Positions 31,209-41,537 of a DNA stretch of 64,000 nt are shown here, piece by piece; within the stretch, counting starts at the first letter, position 1; the number at the start of each line of letters is the position of its first letter. The translations under genes and the position numbers were made by a program. Source of the DNA: Coenobita brevimanus (Eukaryota; Arthropoda; Malacostraca; Decapoda; Coenobitidae); assembly GCA_032717465.1 (NCBI GenBank), contig CM064653.1:32267809-32331808 (forward strand), in the 5' to 3' direction. The notes under the pieces are model-generated. The model did no database searches. It was not told the DNA's origin and saw nothing but the letters and a program-made list of their open reading frames with translations.

Positions 31209-31940
31209 TTACTGGTGTCTGCTGTTCATAAAATATCTGTAACAGTTAGACTTGAACAGCAGTAGGTTGAAGTCTGGAGGGAAACAACTCTGTGAAAGCG
31301 AGTTCCAGAGAGATGCAGTGCGGGGAATGAAAGAATTCTCATAGCCAGAAGTTCTGCAGTATGGCTGAGTGACATTCCAGTCATGAGCGTTGCCAGCTGC
31401 CCGTGTAGCATGAGGGAAGGTATGGAGCAGTGGCACCATGGACTCAACTTCATCTGAGCATTTGCTGTAGAAATATCTGTAAAATAATGCAAGGGAGGCA
31501 ACATTCCTTCTTACTTGTAGCTGGAGGTAGTTTATTAATAATAGCAGGGTTATTAATTATTCTAACAGCTTTGTTCTGAATTTTGTCTACTTGTTTTAAT
31601 GCAATCTCTCCACATCCGCTCCACAAGGGTGAGCAGTATTCAAGCTGAGAGCGCACATGACTCTTATAAATTAAAACTAACTGCTCGTCAGTGAAGAAGT
31701 TACGGACTCTGTACAATAATCCAAGTTTCTTTGAGGCGGTTTTAGCAAGTGATCTGACATGAGAGGTCCAGCTGAGGGCATTGTTAAGCGAGACGCCGAG
31801 AATTTCAATACTTTTGGAAATGGGAATAGTTGTAGCACTGAAGGTAATATACGATTTTGGCAATACCTGCCTATTAGTAAATTGTATATATTTAATTTTA
31901 CTAGCATTAAATGAGACAAGGTTGTTTTGTCCCCATTCAC
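31209..31940 (-). pseudogene. Jockey-like reverse transcriptase C-terminal region
   Basis: Reads 'LPKSYITFSATTIPISK', 'ILGVSLNNALSWTSHV', 'ASKKLGLLYRVRNFF' and 'RSQLEYCSPLWSG', then, after a frame change near 31500, 'VTQPYCRTSGYENSF' and 'ASLWNSLSQSCFPP'. This is the thumb and C-terminal end typical of Jockey-group LINEs. The catalytic part is missing. Confidence 0.82.
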
Positions 31941-31941
31941 T

Positions 31942-34287
31942 ATCTATCTATCTATCTATCTATTGCCAGACGCCTCAATCCCGTTTGGGGTGGCCACAAA
32001 CAAATTGCCTCCAAGTCGCCCTGTCCCCCGCCATTTCACTGCCCTGCTCCCAACTCACACCCCCCTCTCTCATATACCTCTCCACCCCATCCCTCCATCT
32101 CATCCTCGGCCTCCCCCTCCCTCTTCCCCCCTCCACCTCACTCACATACACTCTCTTCGTCAGTCTTTCACCCTCCATCCTCTCCACATGGCCAAACCAC
32201 CTCAGAGTATTCCTCATAACGCTTCCTATCACATCCACATCCACACCACAACGCTCCTTTATATCCTCATTCGTCAGCCTGTCTCTCCACGTGACTCCAC
32301 AGGCTCCTCTTAAATAACTCATTTCCACTGCTCTCACTCTTGACTTGTGTCCTTCCAACAATGTCCAAGCTTCACTTCCGTACATTAGAGTTGGTATCAC
32401 AATACTGTCATGTAGTAACTTTTTCACTTCCATGCTCACTTCCCTGTTTCTTATCACTGCTTTCAAAGAACCAGCAACCTTTCTTCCCTGCTGTACCCTT
32501 TCAAGTACTTCACCCTCCAAACCTCCATCCTTACTCATCACACTACCCAAATACTTAAACGTACTCACATTTTCCAATTCCTCACCATCCAACCTCGCTG
32601 TACACTCACTAACTTCACCTCTCTCAAAGACCATCACTTTACTCTTCCCTACATTCACCTTTAGGTTCCGTTTCTTACACACACTCTCAAACTCATCCAC
32701 CAAGCCTTGCAACTCCCCTTCGTCTTCACTCAACAACACAGTATCATCTGCAAACAACAGTACAGGGAGTTTCCAAACACTATCCTCTCTCACCAGGGCC
32801 ACTCCAACATCCACTACCCTACCTTGTACCTCTTTTATTACCCCATCCATGTACCGATTGAACAACCATGGAGACATGACACATCCCTGTTTCAAACCAA
32901 CTTTCAAAGGGAAAAATTCACTTAGTTCACCATCCACACGCACTGCAGCCTTCGCACCATCGTACATACTCCTCACAGCATTCAACAACTTCCCATCTAC
33001 TCCATATATTCTTAACACTTTCCACAATCCTTGTCTATCCACCCTGTTATATGCTTTCTCCAAATCCATGAAAGCCGCATACAACTTCTTTCCCTTCTCT
33101 AGAAACTTTTCCACTAAAGATCTAAGAATGAATATCTGATCTACACAACCTCTTCCCTTCCTAAAGCCTCCCTGTTCTTCTCCAACTAATTTCTCTGTTC
33201 TTTCTCTAACTCTGTCTATAAGTATCCTACCATACACTTTTCCTATTATACTAAGAAGACAAATGCCCCTATGATTACCACACACTTCTTTTTCCCCTTT
33301 TCCTTTGTACAAGGGAATAATTATACCTGACTTCCAATCCTCCAGGACTCTACCTTCCTCCCAGGCCAATCTGCACATCTTCCACATCAATTCTACTACC
33401 ATCTCTCCCCCATGCTTCAGCATTTCACCACACACTCCATCAATTCCTGGGGCTTTCCCCGATTTAACTTTCTTCATTGCTTCCACAACTTCTATCCTAC
33501 TGATTTCTTCCTGTCTTCTCACCTCCCTCCTTCTCCCAGCCATTCCCCAGCCACTTATACTCGCATTACTTCCATCCTCTACGTTCAACAATTCCTTAAA
33601 GTGTTCTCTCCATCTGCTCACTTTTTCTCCCTTCTCCACTAGTAATCTACCATTTTTATCTTTCACTCCCCTGCTAACTTCACTTCCACCCTGTCTTACT
33701 CTCTTCACTTCTCTCCAGAACATTTTCTTACAGTCCCTCCACTTTACACTCAAATTCCTTCCAAATTCCTCATCCACTCTCTTCTTACTCTCTCTTACTA
33801 ATCTTTTCACCTCTCTCCTCCTTTCCACATATAACTCTCTCTTCCGCCTCTCAACTTCTTCCACGCCCCTATTTCTCATCCATTCATTGTATGCTTTCTT
33901 CTTTGGTGCCGCAGCCTGTTTCACCTCTTCAGTCCACCACGCTGTTCCTTGCACCCCCCTCCGTCTTCTCTTCCTTCCACACACCACATCACATGCTGCA
34001 CATATTTCTTCTGTAAATATCTTACACATACCTTCCACGTCTCCCATCTGCTCCAATTCATATTTGCCCAATCGTTCCTCCACTTCTCTCTTATACTCTG
34101 CCTTTTTCTCATCTTCTTGTAACCTTTCCACTCTCCTTGCAACTACTCCTTCCTCTCGTCTTTCCCTTCTTCTATTCCTCCATCTTACTTGCATCCTAAT
34201 TCTGGCCACCACCAAGTAGTGGTCAGAAAGTCCACTCCCCCAACCTCTATACACTCTTGCATCCTTTACACATCTTCACATCCTTTC
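31942..34287 (-). mobile_element. RTE-like LINE, copy E (5'-truncated, long open frame)
   Basis: Flanked by perfect 7 bp repeats ATTCACT (31935-31941 and 34288-34294), a target-site duplication. The left end is a TCTA run. It is truncated within the endonuclease domain. It is the youngest-looking RTE copy, as its whole remaining frame is open. Confidence 0.94.
31975..34254 (-). pseudogene. RTE reverse transcriptase, uninterrupted 759-codon frame (copy E)
   Basis: The frame runs from the end of the endonuclease ('GLSDHYLVVARIRMQ') through a basic linker, the RT fingers ('GKAPGIDGVCGEMLKHGGE'), 'RKGRGCVDQIFILRSLVE', 'GLKQGCVMSPWLFN' and catalytic 'LLFADDTVLLSEDEG'. It ends 'RWFGHVERMEGERLTKR', 'GRPRMRWRDGVERYM' and 'FVCGHPKRD'. 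There are no stops, but the N-terminal half of the endonuclease is absent because of 5' truncation, so it is a dead-on-arrival copy. Confidence 0.92.
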
Positions 34288-34741
34288 ATTCACTGATCGT
34301 GGATAAGTCTTGATTTAAAGAGATGGCTGTACTGAGGTGAGAGTTAGAGATATCGGACTTAACTCCTTGGCACATTCATGTAGCTCCCAACATGAAATTT
34401 CATCTGGACCATTTACTTTTCCTTTGTCTAATTTACTTAACTCCTCCTGTATTTCTTTTTCTGATATTTGCATATCTGGTAATATGTGTGGGCATGCATG
34501 TTCCATATCATCCCTCTCAAAATCATTTTCTTCTGTAAAAAGTGATTGGAAATGCTTATTTAGTGCTTCACAAATATCCTTCTCTTGTGTATAGGTGGTC
34601 CCCTTGTCCGTAATGGATTGTATTTTATCTTTTACTTTGGTTTTGCTTCAGATGTAGCTGTAAAATAGCTTCAGTTGATCGGTACTTTTATTCATGATGT
34701 CCTACTCAAACTGTCTTTGGGCTTCATACTTTATGCTTGTA

Positions 34742-34995
34742 ATTCACCGGGTTGGTCAGGATCACTTGATGGTCGTGATCGTCAGCTTTTACCCTCCCGG
34801 AAGGGAGCTGAGAGCTCATATAGTCCGATCTATGGGCAAGGCTGTGACCTTCACACACGCACACACCCGTCCCCTTGCTCGAGGGGGACAGTAACCACCC
34901 ACTTCGTCAGTGAAACTTTTCGCAACCTGAGCAAGGCGCGAACTCCCGTCCACCAGTTGGCAAGCGAGAGCGTTACCACTTCACCAGCGAGCGGT
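34742..34995 (-). mobile_element. tRNA-derived SINE (minus strand)
   Basis: On the minus strand 34993-34921 resembles a tRNA: A box TGGTGAAGTGGTAACG, an anticodon-like loop TTGCCAA (GCC, which would suggest a Gly tRNA origin) and B box GGAGTTCGCGCC. The body runs to about 34742. The degenerate stems argue against a functional tRNA gene. It joins the truncated 5' end of a CR1-like LINE. Confidence 0.65.
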
Positions 34996-34999
34996 GTAC

Positions 35000-35002
<3 letters not shown>

Positions 35003-35034
<32 letters not shown>
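35003..35034. repeat. (TG)n microsatellite
   Basis: Short TG run next to the SINE head. Confidence 0.95.
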
Positions 35035-35036
<2 letters not shown>

Positions 35037-35722
35037 AGTGTCTATCTGTCTGTCTGTAAGGTGGTGTGATGGTGAGGCGAGCAGGAAACCTGCCTCAAGG
35101 TTGTTACTGTGGTTACCGGCCTCGCAGGAAGTATGGTCGATTATGGAAAATTTTTCACTCAAATAGTGTTTGTGGTGGATTTTGGTCTTCTGGAAGTGTT
35201 ATTGAAGTGTTGTTATTGTGGGGGCTAGTCTAAGCCTTAGTTATGTCACCGAACCTCTGCCGTGCATACAGACACGGGCAAAAAAACAACAAAAATTGCC
35301 CCCTTTCCCCACTCGCTCACTCTCCCTGCACACAGGACCATCTGATGCAGTCAACTTGAAGTGGAGGGATTGATGAATATTATGACACTTTGTTTTTTAT
35401 TTTTGGGTAAGTATTAACTGAGATATGAATGTTTGAATATAGACAATTTTCATGATTTTCTCAGGGATGCCCGGCTGTGGGATGGGTTCGTGGGAATATG
35501 TGCTGGACGGGGTGGGTTAAAGGTTACAAAGCTTTGATTGCATTTTTCTCCTTTTTATTTTCAGTGGATAGCCTGGCACAGGATATTACTAAGGGCCTCA
35601 TATATCCCAGCATGGGAGCTGGTACCCATCATCTGTAGTAACTAAATGGAAGGACTTTCATTCAGCAGTTGTGTGATGTATTAGCAAAAATGTTATTGTG
35701 ATGTGTTTGTGGGTCTTGTGGA
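35035..35722. other. Non-coding; no gene recognised
   Basis: Unique-looking sequence with no credible open frame. A GGGTAAGT at about 35404-35411 and a TTTTATTTTCAG at about 35552-35563 resemble a donor and an acceptor, but no coding sequence accompanies them. Confidence 0.4.
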
Positions 35723-36025
35723 AGGCCTTCATTATCCCCGCACAAATGTTGACCTTCAACATGGGTTTTATTCGCTCTTGTGTAGAATAAAACTCTTGCA
35801 TGTGGAGAGGCTTCCTACATACAGCTCATCTCAACCAAGTGGATTCAAAGGCTGTTTGTCACACTAACTCTCCTTCCCTTACTGGCTCCCTTCAACCTCT
35901 ATCTCTTTAACACACTGTTGCATCATTATCTCTTTTCTGTCGCTACTTCAATGGTCACTGCTTCTCTGAACTGTCGGCTTGCATCCCTCCACCACTACGG
36001 TGAGCTCGTGGCACCCATCTCACAT
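35723..36025 (+). mobile_element. Jockey-like LINE fragment
   Basis: Matches the coding end of the element at 59785-60547 (GGGTTTTATTCnC, CTCTCCTnCnCTTACTGGCTC, CTACTTCAATGGTCACTGC). Truncated at both ends and abutting an inverted CR1-like fragment at 36027. Confidence 0.78.
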
Positions 36026-36026
36026 T

Positions 36027-36825
36027 AGCAAGCAGTGTGAGCATGTTTCGTACCTTCTCATTTATGTGGTCAGCCAGAGATAGTCTGTTATTGATAATCG
36101 CTCCTAGGTCCTTCTCCATTTCTGATATGTGTATGGTTGAACTTTCTAACTTGTAATCCCAATCTGGTCTTTTTCCACTTTTACCAAACTCAGTTACATG
36201 GCATTTGTCCACATTGAATTCCATTTGCCATCTGTTGCTCCATTCATGAGGCATATTTAATTCTTCTTGTATCCTTCTGCAAGAGTCTATGTTTGTAATT
36301 CTCCATTGTATTTTTTCATCATCTGCAAACATATTTAGATAGCTTCCATTTCTAGAGTTACTGTCTGTGTCATTTATATGTACTAAAAACATAATTGGTG
36401 CCAGTACTGTGCCCTGTGGAACACCACTAGTCACTTCTCTCCATGATGAGTAATTAACCCTTAGTACAGTTCTCATTTCCCTTCTGAAGAAATCCAGCAT
36501 CCATCAGAGCAGATCAATTTTGGTTTCCTCCTTGATGGTACGGTTTCCATAAAAATCTTTGGTGTGGTACTCTGTCAAATACTTTCTTGAAATCTAAATA
36601 GATACTGCCTACCCATCTTTCTCTTTTCTGTAGTGTTTCTGCACTCTGTCATAGTAGCTTAATAGATTTGTAACATGATTTTCCCTTTCTAAAACCAAAC
36701 TGTCTTTCTGTTATCATATTGTATTTTTCCAGATGGTTTACCCAAATTTTTCTTATTAGCTTTTCCAGTACCTTGCTTACAACACTAGTCAGGGATTCTG
36801 GTCTGTAGTTGAGTGGATTCTAATC
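36027..36825 (-). mobile_element. CR1-like LINE fragment (second subfamily)
   Basis: Minus-strand relative of 29652-31120. Contains 'FRREMRTVLRVNYSSW', 'EVTSGVPQGTVLAPIMF', a mutated catalytic 'FADDEKIQWRI' and 'NNRLSLADHINEKV'. Broken near 36500 and truncated at both ends. Confidence 0.85.
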
Positions 36826-36963
36826 ATGTGGTACTAATCATGCACGACAACCATGGGATGTTTGTATAATGATATGAAACAAGTTAGGGTCCTCTCCCTT
36901 TATTTGATGCATTGTTCCTGCTGTAATTATGATAATGGCAAATGAGATGCCTGCCATGCTTGC

Positions 36964-36964
<1 letters not shown>

Positions 36965-37001
<37 letters not shown>

Positions 37002-37010
37002 ACACACACA
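36965..37010. repeat. (AC)n microsatellite at the 5' junction of CR1-like copy 2
   Basis: AC run with one GA interruption, ending exactly where the 5'-truncated CR1-like copy 2 begins. Confidence 0.96.
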
Positions 37011-37041
37011 GAGTAAGGTTAAAGAAATAATATCAATAGTC

Positions 37042-37389
37042 ATGGAGGAAAACAACGAAGCTCAAGAAGAGATTGAAGAGGTGTTTAAGTTAGGGAAGTA
37101 CGAGGAAGGAGGGGCAAGGCCATTGAAGGTAAAGTTCAAGTCCCAGGCAACAGTTAACGAAATTATCAGTAGAACATGGAAATTATCGGACAAGGAATGG
37201 TTCAGAAATGTTTGGATAAGGAGAGATGCAAATGAGGAAGAAAGAGCTAAAATAAAGGACTTAGTAAAGGAAGCAAAGGTAAAAAACGAACAGAGAACGG
37301 AGGAAGAGAAGAAAGTGTTTTATTGGAGAGTCATAGATCAGAAATTAAGGAAGTGGTACCGGTGGAGAGAAGGAGAAAAGAGGGTATAG
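37042..37389 (+). pseudogene. CR1-like ORF1 protein, C-terminal part (copy 2)
   Basis: Reads 'FKLGKYEEGGARPLKVKF' and 'WIRRDANEEERAKIKDLV', the pattern of the C-terminal domain following an RRM-like fold in LINE ORF1 proteins (nucleic-acid chaperones that package LINE RNA). The coiled-coil N-terminus is lost to truncation; copy 3 keeps it at 40624-41269. ORF2 begins before ORF1 ends, in another frame. Confidence 0.75.
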
Positions 37390-40007
37390 AAAACATCAAA
37401 AATAACTGGAAGATGGCATATGCTAATGTTGATAGTTTAATATCGGCAAGGCTAGAAATCAACGATTTTTTGAGGATACATGAACCTGATGTTATGTGCT
37501 TTGTAGAGACCAAGTTTAGAGAAGCTATTGATGTTCATATGGGAGATGGTAAATACAAACTGTGCAGAAGAGACAGAAAAGAAAAAACGGGAGGAGGAGT
37601 GATGATAGCAATGAAGAACAACATAAATGTAGATACCGTGGAAATGGGAGAAGGCAGGTCCGAAGTGATAAATATGAAATTAGAAACTGGAGAGAACAAC
37701 AAGAGAGATATGGCAGTAGTGTATGTTCCCCCTAAGACAAGAGCATGGGGTGATGATGAATACCAGGAAATGCTGTCAGACGTGGCAAGTTATTTACAGA
37801 AAATGATTGAGAAAAGCAACAATATAATTGTAATAGGTGACTTCAATTGTAAAGAGGTTAACTGGGAGGACTGGGACTCAGAAGGCGATGAGGATTCGTG
37901 GGGCACTATATTATTAAATATAACAATGAGCAATGTGATGACGCAGTGGGCCAAAGAAGAGACACGGTTTCGAGATGAGGACATACCAGCAAGACTAGAC
38001 TTACTGTTTACCGAAGAACCCAATGTAATAGAATCCCTGAAATATTTGTGCCCTATTGGAAAAAGTGATCATGTGGTCATTGAGTTCCAGATGATAACAG
38101 GGAATGTGGAGCCAAGAGACGAGCTTTATGGGCAGGGAAGGTACAACTTTGGGAAAGCAAACTTTACAGGATTGAGAAAATTTTCCGAAAATGCAGATTG
38201 GAGAAAATTCAGAGGAACAAGAGAGATACAGAGGAAGTGGGATATTTTTCTAGACCTCTATAATTTGGGAGTGGAAATATTTGTGCCAAGAGTAAAGGGG
38301 AAAGAAAACAGGAAAAATGAGTGGTTTAATAGAAGGTGTATGATAGCAAAAAAAAGAGAGAGACAGGTGTGGAACAACTGGAGAAAAAGAGGTAACAACA
38401 GAACAAAGGAAAAATATAAAAGAACTAGAAATGAATACACAAGAAGATGCAGCGAAGAAGAAAGGAATTTTGAAAAAGGTATAATAGACAAATGTAACGA
38501 TGAACCCAAACTGTTTTATAGATTTGTTAATGGTAAACTGAAACAAAAGGAAGGAATCACCAAACTGAAAGTAGAAGGAGAGGTCTATAAGGATGCGGCA
38601 ATGCAAGCAGAAGTAATGAACAAACATTTCCAGTCAGCTTGTGATAGGGGAGGGAGTGGCTAGAAATGTAGTGATAAAAGATATAAAAGTGGAAGTACAG
38701 GAAGTGTATAAATTACTAGAAACTCAAGATGAAAGGAAAGCCCCAGGACCAGATGGAATCTCTAATTGGGTACTGAAGGAATGCAGAGAACAACTGGTGG
38801 ATAAGAATCACAGTTTAATTGTGTGTTCTCTGAAAGAGAGGAAAGTGCCTCAAGAGTGGAAGAGGGCAAATGTGGTACCAGTTTATAAGGGAGGAAACAA
38901 GGAAGAACCTCTGAATTATAGACCAGTGTCCCTAACCAGTGTGGTCGCAAAATTGTGCGAAGAATTCTGAAAGATAGATGGATAAAATATCTGGAAGAGA
39001 TGAATATTTTGGCTGATAGTCAGTTTGGATTTAGAAGTGGAAGGTCATGTATTTCCAACTTGTTGAGTTTTTACTCAAGAGCGATTGATGTACTACAGGA
39101 AAGAGATGGTTGGATGGATTGTGTGTATTTAGATTTGGAGAAGGCCTTTGACAAGGTACCCCATAAGAGACTAATGTGGAAAATAGAGCATATAGGAGGA
39201 CTTAAGGGGAACCTCCTGGAATGGATGAGAGACTTTTTGAGAGACAGACAAATGAGGACAGTAATAAAGGATAAGATGTCTGGATGGAGGGAAGTAACAA
39301 GTGGAGTCCCACAGGGCTCGGTGTTGGCACCAGTAATGTTCCTGATTTACGTAAATGATATGGTAGATGGAATGAACAGTTATGCAAGTCTGTTTGCTGA
39401 TGATGCAAAGATCTTGAGGAAGGTAGAGGTTGAGGATGATTGTAAAATGCTGCAGGAGGATCTGGATAGGATACACGAATGGAGCCGGACGTGGGAAATG
39501 AAATTCAATGCAAAGAAATATAAAATATTGGAAATGGGTAAAAGTACCAAGAGGCCATCATTGAATTATTTGATGGGTAATGAACCAATCACAAAAGCAA
39601 GAGAAGAGAAAGATTTGGGTGTGCTGGTCCAGGACAGTTCGTCACCTGAAAAACACATTAACAAGACAGTTAGAGAGACATATATACTCCTGACTAATAT
39701 AAGAGTAGCTTTTCATTATATGGATGAGATGTTGAAAAAATTGATAGTGGCCATGATTCGCCCTAGGTTAGAATATGCAGCAGTAAAGTGGTCCCCACAC
39801 AAAAAGAAAGATATAAACAAGATTGAGAGAATACAAAGAACAGCAACCAAAATGATCCCCAGTCTGTCAGATCTGTCGTACAGAGAGAGGCTGGAAAAGC
39901 TGGAGTTGCCTTCCTTAGAAGAAAGAAGAAAGAGAGGCGACATGATTGGAGTGTTCAGGACCATGATGGGAGTAGATAAAATTGACAAAGAAGATCTGTT
40001 TTTATAG
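37323..40007 (+). pseudogene. CR1-like ORF2 endonuclease-reverse transcriptase (copy 2)
   Basis: The first piece (37323-38663) is the AP-type endonuclease: 'MAYANVDSLISARLEIND', 'DVMCFVETKF', 'VIGDFNCKEVNW' and 'GKSDHVVIEF'. A frame change near 38640 leads to 38641-38970, and another near 38955 to 38955-40007. These carry 'APGPDGISNWVLKEC', 'LNYRPVSLTSVVAKL', 'FGFRSGRSCISNLLSF', 'WREVTSGVPQGSVLAP' and catalytic 'LFADDAKILRKVE'. The C-terminal end continues past a stop at 40005. In the intact element it nicks target DNA and reverse-transcribes the LINE RNA. Confidence 0.9.
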
Positions 40008-40251
40008 GATAAGAGAGTAACAAGAGGACACGGGATGAAACTGAAGAAGCCAAGCTGCTTGAGGGATTTCAAGAAATATAGTTTTCCTTATAGATGTATA
40101 GACCTGTGGAATAGCCCGGACAAAGAGATTGTCCAGTCTAAAATCTTAAACGAGTTTAAAACTAAATTTGACTTATTGAGAAACGGAGACGGGACCCCAC
40201 GAGCGTAGCTCATTTCCTGTATATCACAATTAGGTAAATACAATTAGGTAA

Positions 40252-40253
<2 letters not shown>

Positions 40254-40300
<47 letters not shown>
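40254..40300. repeat. (AC)n microsatellite between two CR1-like copies
   Basis: AC run joining the 3' end of copy 2 to the 5' end of copy 3 in the same orientation. Confidence 0.97.
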
Positions 40301-40303
<3 letters not shown>

Positions 40304-40537
40304 CGCTGACGGAGACTGAGCTTTTAGTGGATCATGGGGAATTAATCGCCGAACCAGTGACGAAAAGGAACCCAGCCAATTGTGATTATGAATGTGAATA
40401 CGTGAATGGTGGTCCAGTCTGATAATAGTGAAAAAAGTGCAGATTTTGGTCCAACAAGAGTATAAAATACAGTGAAAGTGTAAAGTTTTCGTAGGTTGCA
40501 TTCTGGCGGATTGAGCTAGCTCTTTGTTTACATTCGA

Positions 40538-41269
40538 TGGCGGAGAATTTGAGGGCTTTACTGATGAGGATAAGGGCGAAGGAAGTGTTAAACTGAATCT
40601 AACGAGAGTTGCAGGAGTGGAGAAAATGGCAGAGAGGAATGTCCAGGAAATAAAGAAGCCATGGTTAATAGTTAGAGAGCTGCAGGAACGGACCTTAGAA
40701 CAGGATAAAGAGATTAAGATTCTTCAGGACAAGTTGGATAACGTCTGTTCACGCAGTGCTGATCAAGAAAGGCAAGTTATGGAATTAAAATTGAGTAATG
40801 AATCTGCCTCTAATGAAATAAAACAGCTCAAGAAGGAAAATAAGAGGTTGGAAGAAGAAAGGGACAGGATGAGCATGAATTGAAGTCAAGGATGCATGAT
40901 GAACATATTAAGGAAAGCGAGGAGCAGCACAAGGGGTGGAAGAAAATCCAGGAGGAAGGAAATATAAATTTGAAGGAGATTATAGAACAACAAAGCAGGG
41001 AAAAAGTGGAAAAGGAAGTGGTTAGGGTACTAAGAAGTAGACAATCTTTAGTCAGGGATGTAGCAGATAAGAAAAAATGCATGATAATTTCTGGACTAAA
41101 AGAAAAATGGATGACATTAAAGTCAGAAGGGGAAAGAGAAGAACTGAATAAGGCAAAAGAGATGGTGTCAGTAGTAATGGAGGGTAACAATGAAGCTCAA
41201 GAAGAGATTGAAGAAGTGTTTAGGTTAGGAAAGTATGAGGAGGGAGGGGCGAGGCCACTTAAAGTGTAG
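40538..41269 (+). pseudogene. CR1-like ORF1 protein with coiled coil (copy 3)
   Basis: A likely start is ATG 40538 ('MAENLRALLMRIRAK'); a frame change then leads into 40624-40883, a heptad-rich coiled coil ('ELQERTLEQDKEIKILQDKL', 'IKQLKKENKRLEEE'). A second frame change at about 40880 leads to 40880-41269 with 'DKKKCMIISGLKEK' (RRM-like strand) and 'FRLGKYEEGGARPLKV'. Coiled coil followed by RRM-like and C-terminal domains is the plan of many LINE ORF1 RNA-binding proteins. The remainder continues, broken, to about 41500. Confidence 0.75.
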
Positions 41270-41537
41270 TTTAAGTCTCAGGCAATAGTAAATGAAATTA
41301 TAAACAGAACATGGAAACTATCAGAAAAGGAAGAGCAGAAGAATGATTGGATAAGGAGAGATGCGAATGAGGAAGAAAGAGCTAAGATAAAGGAGCTATT
41401 AAAGGAAGAGAAGGCAAAAAATGAACAGAGAATGGAGGAAGAGACGACAGTGTTTTATTGGAGAGTTATGAATCAGATATTGAGGAAGTGGTACTGACAG
41501 AGAGAGGGAGAGAAGAGGAAATAAAGAACAGTGAAAA

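Larger units (their letters stand above)
31121..34356 (-). mobile_element. Jockey-like LINE fragment, nested in CR1-like and split by RTE copy E
   Basis: Two parts, 34356-34288 and 31941-31121. Across the RTE insertion the protein reads on as 'LNQDLSTIS' then 'EWGQNNLVSFNASK'. The 3' end is a T20 tract (31121-31140), i.e. poly(A) on the minus strand. The 5' end is truncated at about 34356. Flanking AAGT is the putative target duplication. Confidence 0.83.
29652..34740 (-). mobile_element. CR1-like LINE, second subfamily, split by nested insertions
   Basis: Two parts, 34740-34357 and 31120-29652 on the minus strand, belong to one element. The first part ends '...HECAKELS' and the second starts 'KPLS'. 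A shared AAGT (34357-34360 and 31117-31120) marks the target-site duplication of the inserted Jockey-like element. The 3' end carries AATTAGGTAAGAACAC, like the other CR1-like copies, then (AC)n. The 5' end is truncated next to a tRNA-derived SINE. Confidence 0.85.
37011..40255 (+). mobile_element. CR1-like LINE, copy 2 (5'-truncated)
   Basis: Contains the end of ORF1 and nearly all of ORF2, with a 3' end of two TTAGGTAAATACA units (40229-40255) followed by (AC)n. It is the best preserved copy of this subfamily, with about two frame breaks. (AC)n lies on both sides. Confidence 0.93.

Noticed and set aside
34921..34993. Functional tRNA-Gly gene on the minus strand
   Set aside because: Stems are poorly paired and the sequence continues as a SINE body; reported as tRNA-derived instead.
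35404..35563. Possible splice donor GGGTAAGT and acceptor TTTTATTTTCAG on the plus strand
   Set aside because: No coding frame or domain accompanies them; chance matches are expected in this length.
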